Below, piece after piece: positions 15,915 through 24,511 of a stretch of 64,000 bases of DNA. The DNA comes from Phycisphaeraceae bacterium. Its GTDB lineage: Bacteria > Planctomycetota > Phycisphaerae > Phycisphaerales > UBA1924. The first letter of the stretch is position 1, and the number at the start of each line of letters is the position of its first letter. The notes beneath the pieces are model-generated. The model saw only the letters and a list, made by a program, of their open reading frames with translations, ran no database searches and was not told where the DNA came from. The stretch spans positions 975,567 to 1,039,566 of the forward strand of contig JAHBXD010000001.1 in assembly GCA_019636695.1 (NCBI GenBank). Direction: 5' to 3'. Position numbers and translations under genes: made by a program.

Positions 15915-16802
15915 TCAGGCGGGGGCAGGGATTGCTTCATCCAGTGGCCGAAGTGTCTTGAGCAAGACCTGATCGGTGAGTGCAGCGGGTACATGGGCCA
16001 GCAGTCCGGGCCGGCGATCTGCTGCAGGCGGATGTGTACGCGCCAGCATCACGCCTGCTTCTCGGAACGCTCGCTCCAAGTACTCAAGCGAACGAAACAC
16101 CAAGTGAGGTGCCGCCCAAATGCAGTGATTCATTGCAGTCGCAAAGGCTCTGCGCTCCGAGCTCATTTCATTGACTAGCTGTGCGAACCTGTCACCATTC
16201 TGCTCGATCCATCGTTGTCGGTCCCAGCTAGTCGGCATTTCGCCTGCTGAATGAAGCTCGTCGAAGGGAGGGAGCATCATCTGCGCTCTGCCGTAGTACA
16301 GCAGCCATCCCCACTTGTCGGCAGCAAACTCTTCCTCGAAAGGGCACGTGAATCGATCGCCACGGGCTGCGCTGACGATGTGACCCAACTCGTGAGCCAG
16401 AATGAACCACTTGCAGAATCGCCCCAGTACCTCGATTTCCGTGACCTTGGTCGCCGGGAAATCTGGATAGCGTGGCGGTAGCTCGCCACGCACGACCGCC
16501 GCCATATAGGCTCTCAACTGGGCTGCACGCTTAGCTGGCGTCGCCGCTTCGTCGAACAGCAGCAGGAGGAGGTAGTTGGTCGCGGCAAGTAGGCCGAAGT
16601 GCATTCGAATCATCCATCCGCGTAGCACGCGCGGGCCCACTTGTGCGACGTATCCTGCCCGTGGTTCAATCCGAATCACGATGCGACGGCCGCGCAGCTC
16701 CGACCAATCCGCGGTCGCAATGAGCTCCTGCAGATCACCCGCGGCCGTGGCCCGCAATCGGCTCACAGTCACCGATGATGTCCAGTGCGGCGCAGGAGGC
16801 AT
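15915..16802 (-). CDS. Predicted zinc metalloprotease (HExxH ... EFAAD)
   Basis: The 295-residue product contains ILAHELGHIV (H137, E138, H141) and 17 residues later EEFAADKWGW (E158), the gluzincin-type zinc site. A hydrophobic stretch ATNYLLLLLFDEA lies near residue 78. Soluble proteases of this kind with H-E-L-G-H and E-F-x-A-D appear in toxin/regulator and accessory contexts, including ImmA/IrrE-like proteins, but an accompanying repressor gene is not visible. It lies between the membrane protein gene and the tRNA border. Confidence 0.75.
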   Translation of the reverse strand: MPPAPHWTSSVTVSRLRATAAGDLQELIATADWSELRGRRIVIRIEPRAGYVAQVGPRVLRGWMIRMHFGLLAATNYLLLLLFDEAATPAKRAAQLRAYMAAVVRGELPPRYPDFPATKVTEIEVLGRFCKWFILAHELGHIVSAARGDRFTCPFEEEFAADKWGWLLYYGRAQMMLPPFDELHSAGEMPTSWDRQRWIEQNGDRFAQLVNEMSSERRAFATAMNHCIWAAPHLVFRSLEYLERAFREAGVMLARTHPPAADRRPGLLAHVPAALTDQVLLKTLRPLDEAIPAPA

Positions 16803-17115
16803 GATCTATGGTAAACGCAACCGTCGTTGACGGCGTGCCCGCTCCGGCTCTCGATTTCAGAACCGTTCCGATCCCTGTCCACCCCTGATCGGAACCCCGC
16901 GTCAAATCGGCGGGGGCGCTAACCGAGAGGGTCAGAGAGTTTGAGAGGTTTGGCCGAGAGGGCGACGAGAACCCCGGGGGTTCGCCTCGCACCCCGATGG
17001 GGCCAACGCAAACGGAGAGCGCGGCCGCCAGCGCCGCTCCGCGTTTGACCCCGGAATCCCCGTTGTTTCCGCCACCCCGCCCGGACGCCGGAAACCGCCC
17101 GAGCCGTAAAGCGAA
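16803..17115. other. Gene-free stretch between accessory block and tRNA-Asn
   Basis: About 310 bp without a convincing coding region. An integrase gene would be expected here if an element had inserted into the 3' end of the adjacent tRNA gene; none is found, and I could not see a clear second copy of the tRNA 3' end. It may be scar sequence. Confidence 0.5.
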
Positions 17116-17139
17116 ACCGGCCCGCTTTCGCGGGCCGGT
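17116..17139 (-). terminator. Intrinsic terminator of the tRNA-Asn transcript
   Basis: On the minus strand a perfect 10-bp stem ACCGGCCCGC / GCGGGCCGGT closes on a GAAA tetraloop, directly after the tRNA 3' end, and is followed by a short T-rich stretch (TTTCGCTTTA). The T tract is weak but the hairpin is very stable. Confidence 0.65.
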
Positions 17140-17145
17140 CTTGAA

Positions 17146-17217
17146 CGCCCCGACTAGGGGTCGAACCTAGAACCTAGCGGTTAACAGCCGCTCGCTCTGC
17201 CATTGAGCTATCGGGGC
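17146..17217 (-). tRNA. tRNA-Asn (anticodon GUU)
   Basis: A 72-nt cloverleaf on the minus strand: acceptor stem GCCCCGA/TCGGGGC, D arm GCTCAATGGCAGAGC, anticodon arm AGCGG-CTGTTAA-CCGCT with anticodon GTT, T arm CTAGG-TTCGACC-CCTAG, and discriminator G. CCA is not encoded. Its 3' end faces the prophage remnant, as expected for an integration target. Confidence 0.97.
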
Positions 17218-17506
17218 GAGGCAGACCAAGGCTAGCACCGCCCTTGGCAGCGTCAAGCCCGCCGCAAGGGAGGGCGCCCCAAACCCCGCGAGGGGTCGCC
17301 ACATTTCCCCCAAAGGCCCCTGCCTCACATCATTGGTTCCGACAACCTGTTTCGGGGTCGTCTGAAGGTGGTTGTCGCGAACACCGAGCTGTTTTATGCC
17401 ACTGGGCTGGGGTGGGCGTGGTCTCCCGAACCTTCCCCTTGAACCGTCTGCCGACATGCCTAGCATTTCGGCCCCGCGGCTGGTGCGGCGTGGTCAGGAG
17501 CCTGCG

Positions 17507-17728
17507 ATGAAGAGCGACACCCATCCCAAGTTCTACAACTGCAAGGTCTACCACAACGGCGAAGTGGTGATGGAAGTCGGATCGACGGTGCCTGAAATGC
17601 ACGTCGAAGTCTGGAGCGGCTCGCACCCGTTTTTCACCGGCAAGCGGACGTTTGTTGACTCGGCCGGGCGCGTCGAGAAGTTCCAGCGCAAGTTCGGTGG
17701 CGACTATTTCAAGGGCAAAAAGAAGTAA
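17507..17728 (+). CDS. rpmE: 50S ribosomal protein L31 (bL31)
   Basis: The 73-residue product is L31: HPKFYNCKVYHNGEVV, then VEVWSGSHPFFTGKRTFVD and VEKFQRKFGGDYF. Of the zinc-binding cysteines found in the zinc form, only a single Cys remains, so this is the non-zinc variant. The start at 17507 is set by CAGGAG 7-12 bp upstream and by the family N-terminus; the frame is open further upstream but without similarity. L31 sits on the central protuberance of the large subunit and bridges to the small one. Confidence 0.95.
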   Translation: MKSDTHPKFYNCKVYHNGEVVMEVGSTVPEMHVEVWSGSHPFFTGKRTFVDSAGRVEKFQRKFGGDYFKGKKK

Positions 17729-17758
17729 CCGGCCACGTCATACGCTTGATCTCTCCGG

Positions 17759-17789
17759 CACGGGCTTCGCGGCCCGTGTCTTGCTTTTT
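17759..17789 (+). terminator. Intrinsic terminator after rpmE
   Basis: A 7-bp stem CACGGGC / GCCCGTG with a TTCGCG loop is followed by TCTTGCTTTTT. It lies 30 bp after the rpmE stop. Confidence 0.75.
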
Positions 17790-17994
17790 GCGTGGCGCGC
17801 GGGGCGGCAGGCGCGGGGTTGCCCTGGCTTGCCCGGGTAGCAGGCGGACTGAGTGGCATGGCGTGGATACGTGACAGTGAGGGGCAGAGGACGAGGCGAT
17901 TCATCCATCTTCCCGGATGAACGGATATACTTGGCGTGGACGGGGGGAGAGCCGGGCCGCATCGCGCGGCGTTTCCGTAGTGTGAGGATGCCTG

Positions 17995-20900
17995 ATGTCC
18001 AGTGCTTTTCTTGATGCGCTGTCGCAACGCACACTGCTCTTTGATGGAGCGATGGGGACGACGTTGCACGCCCACGATCTTGATGTTCAGCGTGATTATT
18101 GCGGTTGCGAGAATTGTCCTGAAGTGCTGCTGACATCTCGCCCGGAACTCATCCGGGGGATTCACGAGTCGTTTTTTGCGGCGGGAGCTGACTGCATCGA
18201 GACGGATAGTTTCGGTGGGGCGCGGCATGTGCTTGCGGAGTTCGGGTTGCAGGATCGTGTTGAGGAACTGAATCGGCTCGCGGCGGAAGTGGGCCGTGCA
18301 GCGGCGGATCGGTTTTCGACGGCGTCGCGTCGGCGGTTTGTCGCCGGCTCGATCGGGCCGGGGACGAAACTCATCACGCTCGGGCAGATCGGGTGGGATG
18401 ATCTGCTGGCGAGTTATCGAGCGCAGGTTCGCGGGCTGCTGGCGGGTGGGGTTGATGTTCTCTTGATCGAGACCTGCCAGGATCTGCTTCAGGTCAAGTG
18501 TGCGGTCAATGCATGCGCCGATGAGCTTGCCGCGGCGGGTCGCACGCCCGATGACGTGCCGATCATGGTCTCGATCACCATCGAGACCACGGGGACGATG
18601 CTTCTGGGCACGGGCATCGAGGCTGCGGTGACGGCGCTGGCGGGTTTTCCGATTGCCGTGCTCGGGTTGAACTGTGCGACCGGGCCGACCGAGATGACCG
18701 AGCACGTGCGTTATCTTTCACGGTTCTGGCCGCGGGCCGTGAGCGTGATGCCCAACGCCGGGTTGCCGGTGATGGTCGAGGGGAAGGCGCATTTCCCGCT
18801 GGCGCCGGCGCCGTTCGCCGAGGCGATGTTGAAGTTTGTGGAGCAGGAGGGCGTGCAGATCGTCGGTGGGTGCTGCGGCACCACGCCCGAGCACATCAGC
18901 CTGCTTCGAGAGGGGTTGGATCGGCTTTCCGCGCCGAAGGGCGCCGCCAAGGTGAGGCCGCGTCCGGGGTGCACATCGCTGTATGAGCATGTGGACTATC
19001 GACAGGACAACTCGTTTCTGATCGTCGGCGAGCGCATGAATGCCAGCGGCAGCCGCAAGTTCAAAGAGCTGCTGGAGGCCGACGACTTGGACGGCGTCAC
19101 GGCGCTTGCTCGAGGCCAGATGCGTGAAGGCTCGCACGTACTCGATCTCAACGTCGATTATGCCGGGCGGGACAACGCCGTCGACATGGGGCGGATCGTG
19201 CAGACGCTTGTTCGCAGCGTGAATGCGCCGCTGATGCTCGACACCACGCAACCGGCGACGCTCGAAGCCGGGTTGAAACGGTGCGGCGGGAAGTGCATCA
19301 TCAACAGCGCCAATTTTGAAGAGGGCGATGAGAAGTTCGACGAGATTTGCCGCCTTGCAAAGCGTTACGGCGCAGCATTGGTGATCGGTTCGATCGACGA
19401 AGATAAAGAAGCGGCCATGGCGCGCACCGCATCGCGCAAGCTCGCCGTGGCCGAGCGCGGCTTTGATCGGGCGACGCGGGTGCACGGCCTCGCGCCGCAC
19501 GATGTCTTCTTCGATCCGCTCGTGCTGCCGATCTCGACGGGCATGGAGGCCGATCGGCGCAGCGCAATCGAACTGATCGAGGGTGTTCGCCTGATTGCAC
19601 GCGCCTTTCCTGACAGCCAGATGACGTGCGGCGTTTCGAACGTCAGTTTCGGCCTCAAGCCTGCGGCCCGGGTGGTGCTCAACAGCGTGCTGCTACATGA
19701 AATGGTCGAGGCCGGTTTGACCTGCGCCATTGTGCATGCCAGTAAGATTTTGCCTCGCCATCGCATTGAGGATGTCCGCTGGCAGGCCGCGCTCGACCTG
19801 ATCTATGACCGTCGGGGCGAGCGTCGCCCGCCTGAAACACCGCCGGAGTTCGACCCGCTCCAGGCGTTCATGGCGCTCTTCAGCGAGGCCGATGTTCCCG
19901 CGGCGACCCGGGTCGTGCGTCCGAAGTCGATCGACGAGCGTCTTCGCGCACACATTATCGACGGCGACAAAGAAGGCCTGGAAGAGACGATCGCCCAGGC
20001 TTTGGCGCGTTTCAAGCCGCTTGAGATCATCAACGATCACCTGCTCGACGGCATGAAAACCGTGGGAGAGCTGTTTGCTTCGGGAAGAATGCAACTGCCG
20101 TTCGTGCTCCAATCGGCCGAGGCGATGAAGGCCGCGGTCTCGCTGCTCGAACCGCATATGGACCGCGTGCAAGGGGTCAGCAAAGGCTCGATCGTGCTGG
20201 CCACGGTCAAGGGCGATGTGCACGATATCGGCAAGAACCTTGTAGACATCATCCTCTCCAACAACGGGTTCACGGTGCACAACATCGGCATCAAGCAACC
20301 CCTCGCGAACATTCTCACCGCGTGGCGCGATACCGGGGCCGATGCCATCGGCCTTTCGGGCCTGCTGGTCAAAAGCGTCAACGTGATGGAGGAGAATCTC
20401 CGCGAGATGAAGGCCGAAGGCCTGCGCGTACCCGTGCTGCTCGGGGGGGCAGCGCTGACGCGGCACTATGCCGAGGGACACCTGCGTCCGCTCTATGAAG
20501 GCGCCTGCTATTACGGCAAAGACGCCTTCGAAGGACTCCGCATCATGGATGCGCTGACCGCGGGCCGGGCCGCCGACATCGACGCGGAAATCGCCGAGCG
20601 GCTTGCCAAGCGTTCGCACGCTGAAGAGGTCATCGCCCGATCACGTGCTGAGCAGGGGCGGGCACAGGATCGCTTCGCACAAGGCAAAGCTGAGGCGACG
20701 GCCGTCGCCGTGATCGTACGTTCTGATGCGGCGATCGATGTGCCGATTCCCGCTCCGCCATTCTGGGGTACGCGCGTCGTCGAGCAGGTCGATCTTGACG
20801 AAATCTACCCTTTCATCAACCCTGTCGCCCTTTTCCGAGGGCAGTGGCAGTTCAAAAAAGGCGCGATGACCGATGCCGAGTACGAAGCCGCCGTGCAAGA

Positions 20901-21540
20901 TCATGTTCTCCCCGTTTTCGAAAGGCTCAAAGCCCAGTGCCGCGATGAGCGGATTCTTGAACCTCGGGTCGTCTACGGCTATTTCCCTTGCAACGCATCA
21001 GGTAATGACCTGATCATCTGGGATCCTGAAGCGCCAGGGGTCGAACTCGAACGCTTCATCTTCCCGAGGCAGCAAGGAAAGAAGCGTCTCTGCATCAGCG
21101 ATTTCTTCCGCCCTGTCGATTCAGGCGAGGTAGACGTCGTCGCGTTCCACTGCGTCACGATGGGGCCGCGGGTCAGTCTTGTCGCCCGCAACCTGTTCGA
21201 ACGCAACGACTATACCGAATACCTCTACATGCACGGTTTCGGTGTTGAAACCGCTGAAGCCCTCGCCGAACTCTGGCACAAACGCATTCGCCAGGAAATG
21301 GGGATCTCCGGCGAAGATGCTCCCCGTATCCGCGAGCTTTTTACGCAACACTATCGGGGAAGCCGATACTCGTTCGGGTACCCGGCCTGTCCGGACATGA
21401 GCGATCAGGAGAAACTCTGGCGGCTGCTGCAACCCGAGCGGATCGGCTGCCACCTGACGGAAAACCATCAGATCGACCCTGAGCAGAGCACCAGTGCCTT
21501 GATCGTGCATCACCCCCAGGCCAAATACTTCAATGTCTGA
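17995..21540 (+). CDS. metH: Cobalamin-dependent methionine synthase
   Basis: At 1181 residues this is a full-length MetH, which moves a methyl group from 5-methyltetrahydrofolate to homocysteine via cobalamin. Homocysteine domain: LLFDGAMGTTL, zinc ligands C227 (LGLNCATGP) and C293/C294 (GGCCGTTPEH). Folate domain from about 340 (VGERMNASGSRKFKELL). Cap and B12 domain with the cobalt-ligating motif GDVHDIG (D741, H743, G746). C-terminal SAM-binding activation domain with RYSFGYPACPD. All modules are intact. I searched the 260-bp leader for a cobalamin riboswitch and saw no B12 box. Confidence 0.97.
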   Translation: MSSAFLDALSQRTLLFDGAMGTTLHAHDLDVQRDYCGCENCPEVLLTSRPELIRGIHESFFAAGADCIETDSFGGARHVLAEFGLQDRVEELNRLAAEVGRAAADRFSTASRRRFVAGSIGPGTKLITLGQIGWDDLLASYRAQVRGLLAGGVDVLLIETCQDLLQVKCAVNACADELAAAGRTPDDVPIMVSITIETTGTMLLGTGIEAAVTALAGFPIAVLGLNCATGPTEMTEHVRYLSRFWPRAVSVMPNAGLPVMVEGKAHFPLAPAPFAEAMLKFVEQEGVQIVGGCCGTTPEHISLLREGLDRLSAPKGAAKVRPRPGCTSLYEHVDYRQDNSFLIVGERMNASGSRKFKELLEADDLDGVTALARGQMREGSHVLDLNVDYAGRDNAVDMGRIVQTLVRSVNAPLMLDTTQPATLEAGLKRCGGKCIINSANFEEGDEKFDEICRLAKRYGAALVIGSIDEDKEAAMARTASRKLAVAERGFDRATRVHGLAPHDVFFDPLVLPISTGMEADRRSAIELIEGVRLIARAFPDSQMTCGVSNVSFGLKPAARVVLNSVLLHEMVEAGLTCAIVHASKILPRHRIEDVRWQAALDLIYDRRGERRPPETPPEFDPLQAFMALFSEADVPAATRVVRPKSIDERLRAHIIDGDKEGLEETIAQALARFKPLEIINDHLLDGMKTVGELFASGRMQLPFVLQSAEAMKAAVSLLEPHMDRVQGVSKGSIVLATVKGDVHDIGKNLVDIILSNNGFTVHNIGIKQPLANILTAWRDTGADAIGLSGLLVKSVNVMEENLREMKAEGLRVPVLLGGAALTRHYAEGHLRPLYEGACYYGKDAFEGLRIMDALTAGRAADIDAEIAERLAKRSHAEEVIARSRAEQGRAQDRFAQGKAEATAVAVIVRSDAAIDVPIPAPPFWGTRVVEQVDLDEIYPFINPVALFRGQWQFKKGAMTDAEYEAAVQDHVLPVFERLKAQCRDERILEPRVVYGYFPCNASGNDLIIWDPEAPGVELERFIFPRQQGKKRLCISDFFRPVDSGEVDVVAFHCVTMGPRVSLVARNLFERNDYTEYLYMHGFGVETAEALAELWHKRIRQEMGISGEDAPRIRELFTQHYRGSRYSFGYPACPDMSDQEKLWRLLQPERIGCHLTENHQIDPEQSTSALIVHHPQAKYFNV

Positions 21541-21750
21541 GTCAGATAGTCTCGGCATAGTGCGATCAGGTGGGAAAAGCGCCGCGATCTTGGCGAGTGT
21601 CTTTCTGCCCGATCGTGTTCTTTCGATGCCGCACCCCGCCGACTTTCCGCTGCGGCACGCGAGCGATGCTCGAACCTGCATGCCGTGCGCAACCGCGGGA
21701 ATCCATCCCGCGGCGTCGCCACGCACGCGCTGGGCGAGGAGAATCACCCC

Positions 21751-22950
21751 ATGACCGAACTTGCCTATGTCACCGCCGATCCGGGACGTATCGACGATAT
21801 CGCCTATTTGATTTCACATGCCTTCGGCTCTCGCCTTGACGATGCCGCCGAGTGGGTCAAGGCCACGGCACTCTCTGACTTCCGATGTGTCACTCACGCA
21901 TCGCGAACGCTGGGTACGGTCTTGCACATCCCGATGGGCATGTTTTTCGGTGGTCGGCCTGTGCCGTGCACGGGGATCGCCGGTGTGGCGATCGCCCCGG
22001 ACGCCCGGGGGCAGGGGGTCGCCCGTCGGATGATGCACGAGGTCGTTCGCGAGATCGCAGAGCAGGGCGTCGCCCTCTCCGGGTTATATTCCGCGATGCA
22101 TCCGTTGTATCACGGGTGCGGCTACGAAACCGCCGGATCAAGGTTTGAGTATCGAGTGCCTCTCTACCTCTTCCCGGGGGTCGTCAAGCAGCCGGGCGCT
22201 CGTCCCGCACGTGCCGAAGACCGACCCGCGATCGAGAAACTCGCTTCGGCCTATGCCGCCATGCATCCGGGCCACCTGTTGCGTGGTCCATACATCTGGA
22301 GACGCATCGAGCGACCCCGCGGCAGCGATGCCGAAGCCGCCGCATTCGTCTTTGATGATCCTTCGCAGCCGGATCAACTCGAGGCCGTCATCTATACCAT
22401 GCTTCAGCGCAATGCCCAGGCAGGGACGGAGATCACGCTGCGTATTCCCGACATCGCCGCGATCTCGCCCTCGGGGTGGCGGCGTGCGGCGTCGTTCCTG
22501 CGAGGCAGCGCATCCATTCCTACGCATGCCGTGTTTTACGGCGGGCCGGCGCACCCGCTGCTGGGGTTGTTGACCGATCGCCGCTACACCACCACGCTGA
22601 CCGATCACTGGATGCTCCGGATCATCAACGCGCCGAGTGCAATTGCGCAGCGCGGCTTTGCACCCGGGGTTTCGATCGCCGTCGAGATGGTCATCGACGA
22701 TGATCTGCTCGAGCTGAATCGGGGCGGGTGGCGATTGCTTGTCGCCGACGGCCGGGGCACGCTCGAGCGGGCGAGTGCGGATGCTACAGCGGCACGGATG
22801 AACATTCGGGCGCTGGCCCCGTTGTACAGCGGTTTTCGCTCGGCCGCGCAACTTGCGATGCTGGGAATGATCGAAGCGGATGCTCGGACGGTTGCGGCGC
22901 TCGATGCGGCCTTCGCAGGTCCGTATCCGAGCACGCCGGATTTCTATTGA
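21751..22950 (+). CDS. GNAT family N-acetyltransferase, Eis-like
   Basis: The 399-residue product has a GNAT core with the acetyl-CoA loop GVAIAPDARGQGVARRMM (about residues 74-91), a second GNAT-like half and a C-terminal sterol-carrier-like domain, the three-part layout of Eis proteins. HPLYHGCGYETAG is typical of that family. Eis enzymes acetylate amines such as aminoglycosides or lysines; the substrate here is unknown. GAGGAGAA 8 bp before the ATG sets the start. Confidence 0.85.
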   Translation: MTELAYVTADPGRIDDIAYLISHAFGSRLDDAAEWVKATALSDFRCVTHASRTLGTVLHIPMGMFFGGRPVPCTGIAGVAIAPDARGQGVARRMMHEVVREIAEQGVALSGLYSAMHPLYHGCGYETAGSRFEYRVPLYLFPGVVKQPGARPARAEDRPAIEKLASAYAAMHPGHLLRGPYIWRRIERPRGSDAEAAAFVFDDPSQPDQLEAVIYTMLQRNAQAGTEITLRIPDIAAISPSGWRRAASFLRGSASIPTHAVFYGGPAHPLLGLLTDRRYTTTLTDHWMLRIINAPSAIAQRGFAPGVSIAVEMVIDDDLLELNRGGWRLLVADGRGTLERASADATAARMNIRALAPLYSGFRSAAQLAMLGMIEADARTVAALDAAFAGPYPSTPDFY

Positions 22951-22973
22951 TGCGGCATCGGCCGCCTAAACAC

Positions 22974-22999
22974 CCGAACGCCCGTTTCCGGGCGTTCGG
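22974..22999. terminator. Bidirectional terminator between convergent genes
   Basis: A perfect 11-bp stem CCGAACGCCCG / CGGGCGTTCGG around a TTTC loop lies between the stops of the acetyltransferase (plus) and the hypothetical gene (minus). Confidence 0.7.
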
Positions 23000-23000
23000 A

Positions 23001-23363
23001 TCAATCCTCGTTCCTGTCCGAGGCTTTTTGCGAATTCCGCATGTGCTTGATGCACCGATGCGCGAATTCTTCGTTGACCTGCGCCAGGGTCAGGCGTCGA
23101 GTGTCGAGCAGCTCGTACGATTTGTCGACATTCTGGACCAACACGAAGGGCAGGCAGACCCCGACGACCTTCCAAGGCGCGGGCGTCATCGAGGGCAGCA
23201 TCGTTAGTTTCGCGATGCGCAGCGGCATCGACGCTTCGCACGGACTGAACGGCGAAGGGTGCACAAACTCATGCCGCTCGCTGAGGGGCATGATGTACGT
23301 CCCGGGATCAATATCCTCGGGCGCGATGGGGATGCATACGGAGAACATGGCTGTGGATTCCAT
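23001..23363 (-). CDS. Conserved hypothetical protein
   Basis: A 120-residue soluble protein (MESTAMFSVCIPIAPEDIDP...) with a VVGVCLPFVLVQNVDKSYEL core and a charged C-terminus (HRCIKHMRNSQK). The strong, evenly coding text and the terminator at its end support a real gene. I do not recognise the family. The core wording (control of a value given by context, then TRRLTLAQV) suggests a small regulatory or structural protein of this lineage, but no function can be given. It is upstream of nothing on the same strand. Confidence 0.65.
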   Translation of the reverse strand: MESTAMFSVCIPIAPEDIDPGTYIMPLSERHEFVHPSPFSPCEASMPLRIAKLTMLPSMTPAPWKVVGVCLPFVLVQNVDKSYELLDTRRLTLAQVNEEFAHRCIKHMRNSQKASDRNED

Positions 23364-23570
23364 AAGTCAATTCGTATCGCCGGTCCCTTTCAGGCCGGTA
23401 TGAGTAAAGATGAGTCAACACGAGCCTGTCGTTATCGACGGGCGATGAAAGCAAACGATGGGGCAACCTCGCCGGCACGCTTTGCCGCAGGCGCAGACAA
23501 ACACCCCCGAATCGAAGTCGGAGGCGCCGGGGCCGGTGACGGCCCGCCCGAATTGTCGGGAAAGGCCGGA

Positions 23571-23945
23571 TCAGGCCGCGGCGGGCGTCGCCTTGCTATG
23601 GGCAACGCCGATTTTCACCAGCTCATCAAACGTTCCCGGATCCTCGATCGCAATCTGGCTGAGCATCTTGCGATTCAGGTCGATCCCCGCGAGCTTCAGA
23701 CCGTTGATGAACAGGCTGTAGCGTGTGCCGCGCATGCGGCAGGCCGCGGTGATTCGGGTGATCCAGAGGCGACGCATGTCGCGCTTGCGTGCTCGCCGAT
23801 CTCGGAAGGCGAACACACCTGCGCGTATGAGGGTGATCTTGGCTGCGGTGCGGTGGTTGTTGCGAACCCCGTAAAAACCACGGGCGTCGCGCAGCAACCG
23901 CTTGCGTGCCTGGTTGCGAGCAGCTCCGCGTGTAGAGCGTGGCAT
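23571..23945 (-). CDS. rplT: 50S ribosomal protein L20 (bL20)
   Basis: The 124-residue product is L20: MPRSTRGAARNQARKRLLRDARGFYG at the N-terminus, RRLWITRITAACRMRGTRYS in the middle and GLKLAGIDLNRKMLSQIAI near the end. L20 is needed early in large-subunit assembly. It follows rpmI on the same strand with a 132-bp gap, the usual pair order. infC, which commonly leads this operon, is not adjacent. Confidence 0.97.
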   Translation of the reverse strand: MPRSTRGAARNQARKRLLRDARGFYGVRNNHRTAAKITLIRAGVFAFRDRRARKRDMRRLWITRITAACRMRGTRYSLFINGLKLAGIDLNRKMLSQIAIEDPGTFDELVKIGVAHSKATPAAA

Positions 23946-24077
23946 GAGAACTCTCCGAAACTGGGCCTCGGCGGGGCGGGGCAGCCGAATGCGGCGGCGA
24001 CCGGCTTGATGCCCGACGGGCGGGTGCGATCACTATTTCCAATGGTCGGGCGACAAAGGCCCGGAATGCAAGAGAGG

Positions 24078-24371
24078 TCAATCCTGGCTGGAAGCCGCGG
24101 CTTCCCGAGCCGCGCGCCGTTGTGCCGGCGACGGGCTGATGCGAATGGCAGACTTCGGCTGCGTCCGTCCGCGAAGGCGCCGGAACAGCAGCTTTTCATA
24201 CCGCTTGGCATCAGGGTTGGCCAGGTAACGATCTTTCCGCAACTGGCGCAGACGCTTGCCGCTCTTGTGCGAACTGAGGTGCTTGTGGAAGGCCGAGCGA
24301 TGGCGCACTTTCCCTGTCGCGGAAATCCGGATGCGCTTCAGCAGGCCCTTGTGCTTCTTGTTCTTGGGCAT
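24078..24371 (-). CDS. rpmI: 50S ribosomal protein L35 (bL35) with C-terminal extension
   Basis: The family N-terminus MPKNKKHKGLLKRIRISATG fixes the start at 24371; GGAGGTTCCC lies just upstream. The L35 core (SAFHKHLSSHKSGKRLRQLR) is complete by about residue 65, the normal length. A further 30 residues (LRGRTQPKSAIRISPSPAQR...) form a basic tail that ordinary L35 proteins lack. It is encoded upstream of rplT. Confidence 0.93.
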   Translation of the reverse strand: MPKNKKHKGLLKRIRISATGKVRHRSAFHKHLSSHKSGKRLRQLRKDRYLANPDAKRYEKLLFRRLRGRTQPKSAIRISPSPAQRRAAREAAASSQD

Positions 24372-24511
24372 GGGAACCTCCGGCCTGGGGCCGGTTCGGC
24401 CGCGGATTGCCTTGGACGACGTGCAACAAGCCACGGCGCCCGACCGGGCAATTCCCGGCGGCTCGAGTGAGCGGGAAGGTTAGGCAGCGGTTTCGGCCTC
24501 AGCAACCTGCA

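Noticed and set aside
17790..17994. Possible cobalamin or SAH riboswitch before metH
   Set aside because: I looked for a B12 box and for the conserved SAH riboswitch core and found neither.
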